A DNA stretch of 35,788 nt from positions 1-35,788 of the forward strand of contig DATLRT010000001.1 in NCBI GenBank assembly GCA_035534575.1, read 5' to 3'. Each line of letters starts with the position of its first letter. Positions within the stretch are counted from its first letter, which is position 1. Origin of the DNA: JAGWFU01 sp035534575 (GTDB taxonomy: Archaea; Micrarchaeota; Micrarchaeia; Micrarchaeales; Micrarchaeaceae). The position numbers were made by a program, and so were the translations under genes. A model generated the notes under the pieces. The model saw nothing but the letters and a program-made list of their open reading frames with translations, had not been told where the DNA came from and ran no database searches. This document shows positions 30,584 to 35,788 of this stretch, piece by piece.

Positions 30584-31099
30584 ATGAAACTCACAGCAGG
30601 AAAGGAAGCGCCGGAAGTTGTCAATGCGTTCATAGAGATTCCGATGGGGTCGAGCATCAAGTACGAGTACGATATGGAGAACGATGTCCTCAAGGTGGAC
30701 AGGTTCCTTTACACATCGATGAGCTACCCTGCCAACTACGGTTTCATACCAGGCACGCTCGGCAAGGACGGCGACCCGCTTGACATTATGGTGATGAGCG
30801 ACATACCACTGCAGCCCGGCAGCTACATAGAGGTAGTGCCGATAGGTGTCCTCAGGATGGAGGACGAAGAGGGAATAGACAACAAGATTATCGCGGTTCC
30901 AAAGGCGAAGGTCAACCCGTTCTTCGCGGGCATTAAGGACGCAACACATCTTCCTGAGCCGTTCAGGAACAAGGTCACTCACTTCTTCGACCACTACAAG
31001 GAGCTCGAGCCCAACAAGTGGATAAAGACTAAGGGATGGCTGGGAGCTGAGGACGCAAAGAAGATGATAAAGGAGTCGATGACGAAGAAGAGGAAGTAG
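30584..31099 (+). CDS. ppa: Inorganic pyrophosphatase (family I)
   Basis: The 171-residue protein has all family I marks: IEIPMGSSIKYEYD, YPANYGFIPGT, the metal site KDGDPLDIMV (residues 61-70) and FFDHYKELEPNKWIK. It splits PPi to two phosphates and drives polymer synthesis. GGTGA at 30575-30579 precedes the ATG by the normal distance. It follows the CDP-alcohol phosphotransferase by 30 bases, and that reaction family releases CMP rather than PPi, so the pairing is likely for convenience. Confidence 0.95.
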   Translation: MKLTAGKEAPEVVNAFIEIPMGSSIKYEYDMENDVLKVDRFLYTSMSYPANYGFIPGTLGKDGDPLDIMVMSDIPLQPGSYIEVVPIGVLRMEDEEGIDNKIIAVPKAKVNPFFAGIKDATHLPEPFRNKVTHFFDHYKELEPNKWIKTKGWLGAEDAKKMIKESMTKKRK

Positions 31100-31546
31100 C
31101 TAGACAAATACTCGCCACATTATCATTATCACCGTGGCGAGCCTCTTATCAATCTCATTGAAGTCCATGGACACCGTGCCGCTTCCCTCATCCGTAACCG
31201 TCGCTAGAGTTTTTCCCTCCGAATCCTGAATGAGGTTAGCCCCCTTCTTCAGCCTTGCCAACATCTTCTTGCACTCGCTGTCCCACACCTCGTATGGCAA
31301 CAGTATCAAAGGCTCAACCAGCCCTACCACTCCTCCAGCCTTCCACACCTGGTATAGGCACTTTCCAGAAGGGTCGCGAACGTAGATTCCGTTACCCCTG
31401 TTCAATTTGAACACAGTGGCGCCGTTCTCAGTATACTCTATCGACAGGAGCTTCACGCTCACTGCGCCAATCTCGCTCCCGTCCACCGATATGGTTCCCG
31501 AACCTCCGGTCAGGCTTCTCTTGAACGAGATGCTTATGCGGACCAT
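31100..31546 (-). CDS. Hypothetical small protein, possible LURP-one/tubby-like fold, next to ftsZ
   Basis: The 148-residue protein is mostly beta strands (IYVRDPSGKCLYQV, NLIQDSEGKTLATV) ending with one helix (IDKRLATVIMIMWRVFV). This sheet-plus-helix layout weakly resembles the LURP-one/tubby C-terminal/scramblase fold, which is a guess. It lies 7 bases after ftsZ on the same strand, so it is co-transcribed and could act in division. The terminal helix is hydrophobic enough to bury in the fold or touch membrane. Confidence 0.6.
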   Translation of the reverse strand: MVRISISFKRSLTGGSGTISVDGSEIGAVSVKLLSIEYTENGATVFKLNRGNGIYVRDPSGKCLYQVWKAGGVVGLVEPLILLPYEVWDSECKKMLARLKKGANLIQDSEGKTLATVTDEGSGTVSMDFNEIDKRLATVIMIMWRVFV

Positions 31547-31553
31547 CGGAGCA

Positions 31554-32642
31554 CTATTTCTTCCCCAATTCCTCTTCCTCGAACATCTGGTCGAGGTCGA
31601 TCTCCTCTATCTCCTTGAGCCTCTTCGATATTCCCTCTTGGGAATACTCAGGAAACTCAACCCCGCTTATGACTAGCATAACTCGCAGGGCGTCCTTCTG
31701 CATGTCGGGATCTATCCTTGCGCCCCACTTCAGGAGAGCGTCGCTGCTTATCCTTCCGGACACGTCCTGGAATACAGTCTCGGCCTCCCTCAACGTCAGG
31801 CTCTCGCCTCCGACAATGTTTATCACCGCCTTCTTCGCGTTAGAGAGGTCGGCATCGAGCATCGGGCTCTTTATCGCGTTCTCAAGCGCCACTACTGCCC
31901 TGCTTGTGCCGCCGTTGGTCGCTATTCCCTCTCCAGTTCCTATCACTGCATAGCCTGAGTCCTTGAGCACGGTCCTAAGGTCGGCAAAGTCGATGTTGAC
32001 CATTCCCGGCTTTGTGACCATCTCCACTATTCCCTTGGTCGCGCTGGCAAGCACCTCGTCACTGACCCTGAATGCCATGTTGAGCGGCAGGTCAGGAGCA
32101 ACGCTGAGCAGCTTGTCGTTGTGTATAATTATGACCGTGTCAGTTACCCTCTTCAGCTTAGCAAGGCCCTCCAGAGCGTTCCTCATACGTGCCTTACCCT
32201 CGCTTGTGAACGGCAGAGTGACTATCGCGACAGTGAGCGCTCCGGCGTCCTTCGCTGTCTGCGCTATGGTGGCTATGGAGCCTGTTCCAGTTCCGCCTCC
32301 GAGTCCGCATGTTATGAATACCAGGTGCGCGTCTCCGAGCAGGTGCTTTATCTCCTCCTTGCTCTCTACCGCGGCATCCTCTCCGACTCGTATGTCGCTT
32401 CCCGCTCCGAGCCCCCTTGTGAGCTTCTTTCCCAGAAGCAGCTTCCTTTCGGACTTTGTCTTAACCAGGTGGGCGGCATCCGTGTTCATCGCGATAAGCA
32501 TCGCACCCTGAACCCCGACTGCCTGCAGCCTCGACACCGTGTTGCTGCCGCTCCCTCCCGTTCCAATAACGTAAATCTTCGGCTTTGCACTTTCTATAAA
32601 GCGCAATATCTCCTCGTCGTCCGCACTCATTACTTCAGCCAT
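31554..32642 (-). CDS. ftsZ: Cell division protein FtsZ
   Basis: From the ATG at 32642 it is 362 residues. It has the GTP-binding IYVIGTGGSGSN, the tubulin signature GGGTGTG (about 115-121) and the catalytic T7 loop NIDFADL (about 216-222). It assembles GTP-dependent filaments for cytokinesis. The ATG is preceded by GGTGAT at a normal spacing, so the upstream TTG at 32672 (10 residues longer) is unlikely. A TATA element at 32680-32688 starts transcription near 32658. The C-terminus is short and acidic, without a long disordered tail. Confidence 0.95.
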   Translation of the reverse strand: MAEVMSADDEEILRFIESAKPKIYVIGTGGSGSNTVSRLQAVGVQGAMLIAMNTDAAHLVKTKSERKLLLGKKLTRGLGAGSDIRVGEDAAVESKEEIKHLLGDAHLVFITCGLGGGTGTGSIATIAQTAKDAGALTVAIVTLPFTSEGKARMRNALEGLAKLKRVTDTVIIIHNDKLLSVAPDLPLNMAFRVSDEVLASATKGIVEMVTKPGMVNIDFADLRTVLKDSGYAVIGTGEGIATNGGTSRAVVALENAIKSPMLDADLSNAKKAVINIVGGESLTLREAETVFQDVSGRISSDALLKWGARIDPDMQKDALRVMLVISGVEFPEYSQEGISKRLKEIEEIDLDQMFEEEELGKK

Positions 32643-32679
32643 CAAATCACCAGTCGCACCAACTATATGCAAGTAAAAG

Positions 32680-32688
32680 GATAAAAAT
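32680..32688 (-). promoter_or_regulatory. TATA box of ftsZ
   Basis: The minus-strand element ATTTTTATCC lies about 26 bases before a predicted start near 32658, giving a leader of about 16 bases that contains GGTGAT. Confidence 0.5.
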
Positions 32689-32750
32689 GTATCTCGATTA
32701 AATGGTCCCTTATTTTATGTCGCAACGCCATAACCGTGCTTCATTGGAAG

Positions 32751-32760
32751 GCTATAAAAA
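32751..32760 (+). promoter_or_regulatory. TATA box of the deoxyhypusine synthase gene
   Basis: GCTATAAAAA predicts transcription start near 32780. It lies inside the extended reading frame, which rules out the upstream ATG candidates at 32736 and 32760 and supports 32805. Confidence 0.55.
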
Positions 32761-32804
32761 TGTCAAAATCAGTAAATTATCTGATAACTACTGCAAGTGA
32801 TAAC

Positions 32805-33752
32805 ATGGCAACTAAGAATGAGATCCTATCCGAGGATTTGGTGGACATAAAGCTGAAGAAGGGAATGAAGGTTGCCGATCTCATAAAGTCAATGAGCAAG
32901 ATGGGCGGATTCTCGGGCCAGCACATGGTCGAGGGGATAGACATAACCGACCGAATGCTCAAGGACAAGGACTCCTTCAACTACCTCTCTTTTCCTGCGG
33001 ACGTGGTCTCAACAGGACTGAGGGGAGTGCTGGCGAGCATGACAAAGTACTTCGACGCGATAATGACGACCGGGGGCACTCTTGACCACGACATAGCGAG
33101 GGCATTCGGGGGCAAGTACAGCATGGGAACCTTCAACGCTGACGACACCGAGCTGCACAAGAAGGGCATCTATAGGCTGGGCAACGTGTTCATAGGAACG
33201 GAGCAATACGGCAACAAGCTCGAGGACGTTTTCCTGAAGGTCATGAAGGAAGTTTATGCGGAAAAGGGCCACAAGACCGAGTGGAGCGCGTCCGAGATAA
33301 TAAAGGAGTTCGGGAAGAGGATAACCGATGAGGGCAGCATAATCAGGCAGGCCTACCTCAATAACATTCCTATCTACGTGCCTGGCATACTCGACAGTGC
33401 ATTCGGGACGCAGCTCACGATATTCTCACAGGACCACGATTTCAAGCTCAACCTGATAAAGGACGAGCTTGAGCTGAGCAATATAAGCTTCGATAACAAG
33501 ATAACCGGCGCGCTAATGATGGGAGGAGGCGTAAGCAAGCACCACGTCATATGGTGGAATCAGTTTAAAGGAGGGCTGGACTACGCGGTCTATATCACCA
33601 CTGCAAGCCAGTACGATGGAAGCCTATCCGGGGCAAGGCTCACCGAGGCGGTCTCGTGGGGCAAGATAAAGGAGAAGGCGAAGTATGTCACAGTTGACGG
33701 TGACGTGACGATAATACTTCCATTCATGGCATCGGCGCTTGACCTGGTGTGA
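32805..33752 (+). CDS. dys: Deoxyhypusine synthase
   Basis: From the ATG at 32805 the protein is 315 residues and has DVVSTGLRGVL, VDHDI-type GGTLDHDIAR, IYVPGILDSAFG and the active-site GGGVSKHHVIWWNQFKGG with the catalytic lysine K245, then DGSLSGARLTEAVSWGKI. It transfers an aminobutyl group from spermidine to a lysine of aIF5A with NAD. The HAD gene follows with an overlapping stop region, so the two may be co-transcribed. Confidence 0.95.
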   Translation: MATKNEILSEDLVDIKLKKGMKVADLIKSMSKMGGFSGQHMVEGIDITDRMLKDKDSFNYLSFPADVVSTGLRGVLASMTKYFDAIMTTGGTLDHDIARAFGGKYSMGTFNADDTELHKKGIYRLGNVFIGTEQYGNKLEDVFLKVMKEVYAEKGHKTEWSASEIIKEFGKRITDEGSIIRQAYLNNIPIYVPGILDSAFGTQLTIFSQDHDFKLNLIKDELELSNISFDNKITGALMMGGGVSKHHVIWWNQFKGGLDYAVYITTASQYDGSLSGARLTEAVSWGKIKEKAKYVTVDGDVTIILPFMASALDLV

Positions 33753-33754
33753 GC

Positions 33755-34432
33755 ATGATTAAGCTCGCCCTCTTTGACGTGGACGGAACGCTCATAGAGG
33801 ACGGCTCGTTCCACGGAAGGTTCCAATACGGGCTGAAGAAGGTATTCGGGGTGGATCTCAAGCCCGACGTGGTGGCCCCAACAGGGCTAAACGACCCTGG
33901 GACTGCCAAGTATCTGGCAATACGCTGTGGGGTCAAGGAGGCGGTCTACATGCAAAACATAGACAAGGTAATGGATGCGGAGCTGGAGTACGTAGAGAGC
34001 ACCAAGGCAACAGAGAAGATAACACTAAGGCCTGGCGTATTGGCTCTGTTAACCGAGCTCAAGGAAAAGGAAGTAAAGCTTGTCTTGGTCACAGGCGGTA
34101 CAACCGCGATGGCGAGGATAAAGCTGGAGAGGGCAGGCATATTCGAGATGTTCGACCTGGGCTCCTTCGGAGATCAGATAATGAACAGGAACGAGCTGAT
34201 ACAGGTAGCACTACACAAGTACAGGGAGAAGTTCGGCGAGATAACGAGCAGGGAGATAATGTACTTCGGAGACACTCCTTACGATGTTGAGGGCGCGCAT
34301 GCGGCCGGGCTCAGGATCATAGCGACAGGGACAAAGAGGCACTCGGCATCCGAGCTGGCATCATTGGGCGCCGAGTTTCCCCTAGACGACCTATCCGACA
34401 CCAAGGCGGTGCTTGAGATGCTTGACTCCTGA
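33755..34432 (+). CDS. HAD superfamily phosphatase
   Basis: From the ATG at 33755 the protein is 225 residues. It has HAD motif I FDVDGTL (D8, D10), motif II VLVTGGTT, and motif IV FGDTPYDVEGA; the cap between motifs I and II is helical (class C1), as in beta-phosphoglucomutase or phosphoglycolate phosphatases. The substrate is unknown. A GTG at 33749 would add two residues, but the ATG after it is better placed, 2 bases after the deoxyhypusine synthase stop. Confidence 0.88.
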   Translation: MIKLALFDVDGTLIEDGSFHGRFQYGLKKVFGVDLKPDVVAPTGLNDPGTAKYLAIRCGVKEAVYMQNIDKVMDAELEYVESTKATEKITLRPGVLALLTELKEKEVKLVLVTGGTTAMARIKLERAGIFEMFDLGSFGDQIMNRNELIQVALHKYREKFGEITSREIMYFGDTPYDVEGAHAAGLRIIATGTKRHSASELASLGAEFPLDDLSDTKAVLEMLDS

Positions 34433-35572
34433 TCACTTGCCGGGAACTATGTACTTCTTCTGCGTGTACGGTTCAGTGAACCTTTCCAGTGCCCTCTCCG
34501 CCTTTGCTCGTATATCCGCGGGCATATCCTCATTGTCGTGAAGAATCTTTACAATGTCCCTGTTCCCCGATATGTACTTGTTTTTGGAATCCAGTATCCT
34601 CTCCGCAGTGGCAGGGCTGATGAACCTGTTCTCAACTATTGCAAGCATCACGCGGCTCTCGCCTGCCTCAATCCATATCAGGGCGCAGACGTCCAGATAA
34701 GCGGAGTACCACACGCTGTTGCTCTTGCCGGCAATCGCATGGATCTCCTTCTCCCTTATGTCGCTTATCGCATCCATTACGCTCATCTGCCTGAGCCTCT
34801 TCCAGTTGGAATCGAATATTGCGGCGACAGCCAGCTCAAACGGGCTTTTCTCCTCCACAACATCCACGAGAGCCTCAACAACCTTGGGAGCCGCCTTCGC
34901 TGGCGCGTCCTGTCTCTTAAAGAGGTCAGCAGCCGTCTTTGCCCTTATCGCGTAATCAAGGAGGTTCTCAAACTTGTCGCCACCCAACCTTCCCCTGAAC
35001 CTGCCTCCCGCAACGTCCGATATCAGCTCTATCAGCCCGAGCTTGTTTCCCGCCTCCATTATGGTCGGCGCCCTTCCGTTCTCAACTGCAAACTTCCTTA
35101 TAGCCTCAACTCCATCGGCAAGCCTTGCGTAGGCATCGCTCTCCATGCCGCGCAGTATCTTAACATCCGTCTTGACCGGCCCTGCGCTGTGGTGCACAGT
35201 CTGGATGACCGGTACCTGCTCCTCACGGTACGCCTGGAATTTCTCGGGCTCGCCGCTCTCCTTTATCATAACTCCGCTGCTCAGCGAGTTGAGTGCGGCC
35301 CTTACCTGCGGGTGAAGGGACTTCATTGCCCTGTCCGCCAGAATCAGGTTCAGCGTCTCTTCACGCACGAACTTGCTTTCCACTATGGCGCCCACCACGT
35401 CCTCTGCGCCCCTCTTTATCCAGAGTACGGCCTGCTTATCAAGGAAATCGGCATACTCTCTCGCTGTCCTCCTGCCGCCTATATCTCCGCGGCGTTCCAA
35501 GGTGGCAAGCGCTGCCTCCTCCTTGGTTCTCAGGCTGACAATCGCCTCTATGTTTCCCCTGCCTACCTGCAT
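34433..35572 (-). CDS. Repeat-containing protein of unknown function
   Basis: The 379-residue protein contains an internal duplication. Residues about 44-75 (KQAVLWIKRGAEDVVGAIVE, SKFVREETLNLIL) match residues about 294-330 (VCALIWIEAGESRVMLAIVE, NRFISPATAERIL). This helix-turn-helix pattern of about 30-65 residues resembles variant leucine-rich or HEAT-like repeats, which bind other proteins. The middle has a helical region (LLDYAIRAKTAADLFK) and a linker rich in Ala, Pro and Lys. It has no membrane segment. The ATG at 35572 follows TTG 35575, and the TATA at 35601-35610 fits. Confidence 0.68.
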   Translation of the reverse strand: MQVGRGNIEAIVSLRTKEEAALATLERRGDIGGRRTAREYADFLDKQAVLWIKRGAEDVVGAIVESKFVREETLNLILADRAMKSLHPQVRAALNSLSSGVMIKESGEPEKFQAYREEQVPVIQTVHHSAGPVKTDVKILRGMESDAYARLADGVEAIRKFAVENGRAPTIMEAGNKLGLIELISDVAGGRFRGRLGGDKFENLLDYAIRAKTAADLFKRQDAPAKAAPKVVEALVDVVEEKSPFELAVAAIFDSNWKRLRQMSVMDAISDIREKEIHAIAGKSNSVWYSAYLDVCALIWIEAGESRVMLAIVENRFISPATAERILDSKNKYISGNRDIVKILHDNEDMPADIRAKAERALERFTEPYTQKKYIVPGK

Positions 35573-35600
35573 CAACGCACCAGATGAATTTGGCCGGGCA

Positions 35601-35610
35601 AGCTATATAG
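35601..35610 (-). promoter_or_regulatory. TATA box of the repeat-protein gene
   Basis: CTATATAGCT on the minus strand is centred about 26 bases before a start near 35580, just upstream of the ATG at 35572. Confidence 0.55.
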
Positions 35611-35637
35611 CACTGCCGTCCAGAGCCGAAGCTGAGT

Positions 35638-35680
35638 TAAAAGCAATAAAAAATATTAAAAAATAAAAAAGAAAAAGTAA
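35638..35680 (-). terminator. T-rich terminator of the TRAM gene
   Basis: On the minus strand, downstream of the TRAM protein stop, there is a long run of T and A (TTTTTCTTTTTTATTTTTTA and more), the usual archaeal oligo-T termination signal. The 35573-35684 gap holds this and the repeat-protein promoter. Confidence 0.55.
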
Positions 35681-35684
35681 GGGA

Positions 35685-35788
35685 TTAGGAGATTATCTCT
35701 CCAACCGCAAATCTGGCCTTTACGTCAGTTATCCTGACCTTTACCTTGTCGCCTTCCTTTGCGCCCTTGATAAAGATTACAAAGCCGT
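35685..35788 (-). CDS. TRAM domain protein, C-terminal part
   Basis: The last 33 codons on the minus strand (FIKGAKEGDKVKVRITDVKA, RFAVGEIIS, TAA at 35687-35685) match the end of the small archaeal TRAM domain, an RNA-binding beta barrel of about 60-70 residues that in archaea behaves like a cold-shock RNA chaperone. The start lies outside the window. It could also be the C-terminal TRAM domain of a larger protein such as a methylthiotransferase, but the end is typical of the stand-alone form. Confidence 0.8.
   Translation of the reverse strand, partial: GFVIFIKGAKEGDKVKVRITDVKARFAVGEIIS

Noticed and set aside
32736..32804. Upstream extension of deoxyhypusine synthase by 23 codons.
   Set aside because: The predicted TATA box lies inside it and the family normally begins near the later ATG.

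Overview
The window is archaeal. It carries archaeal-type uL2/uS19/uL22/uS3, an AglB/STT3 oligosaccharyltransferase, PCNA, a PriL-like primase subunit, RNase P protein Rpp21/Rnp4, deoxyhypusine synthase, an archaeal FtsZ and a TRAM-domain protein. Many genes and RNAs have a TATA box about 26 bp before the predicted transcript start, often leaving no 5' leader, and several others have GGTGA-type ribosome binding sites. Genes are packed tightly, several convergent pairs overlap at their 3' ends, and the 5S rRNA stands alone. AUA (Ile) and AGG (Arg) are the dominant codons by eye. A tRNA-Ile with a UAU anticodon fits that usage and is unusual for archaea. Together these suggest a small-genome DPANN-like archaeon, perhaps Micrarchaeota; the lineage is inference, not proven here.

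Layout. 1-5090: the tail of a ribosomal protein operon (L2-S19-L22-S3) running directly into aglB. 5130-7104: tRNA-Ile(UAU), a LasC-like FAD oxidoreductase, a HIT protein. 7098-8738 (minus): sliding clamp, a DJ-1-like protein lacking the usual cysteine, RNase P protein. 8839-11368: an RNHCP zinc protein, a sequon-rich exported protein, tRNA-Pro, a Yip1-like membrane protein. 11454-13550: an unusual unit with a possible short leader ORF, a GCS2-like carboxylate-amine ligase and an overlapping glutamine amidotransferase. 13551-17409: an EamA-like transporter with an extra soluble tail, divergent from a tandem-Lrp regulator, then PCD, PriL and a small zinc protein. 17466-20923: 5S rRNA, unknown proteins, a HicBA module, two homologous hairpin elements exactly 180 bp apart, and an Mtq2/HemK-type methyltransferase.

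20924-26585 (minus): aldo/keto reductase, SDR, EEP-family hydrolase, an intron-containing tRNA-Ser, a Nudix protein and three tandem paralogous methyltransferases. 26672-29815: a HerA/VirB4-like ATPase with a nuclease-like C-terminus, divergent from the methyltransferases across one palindromic TATA element, and convergent with a DHA2-type drug exporter. 29900-35788: CDP-alcohol phosphotransferase, pyrophosphatase, a small unknown protein with ftsZ, deoxyhypusine synthase with a HAD phosphatase, a repeat protein of unknown function, and the end of a TRAM protein.

Most of the window is housekeeping. The best candidates for something undescribed are the ligase/amidotransferase pair, the methyltransferase trio facing the HerA-like ATPase, the duplicated structured hairpin near hicBA, and the primase subunit that seems to lack Fe-S cysteines.
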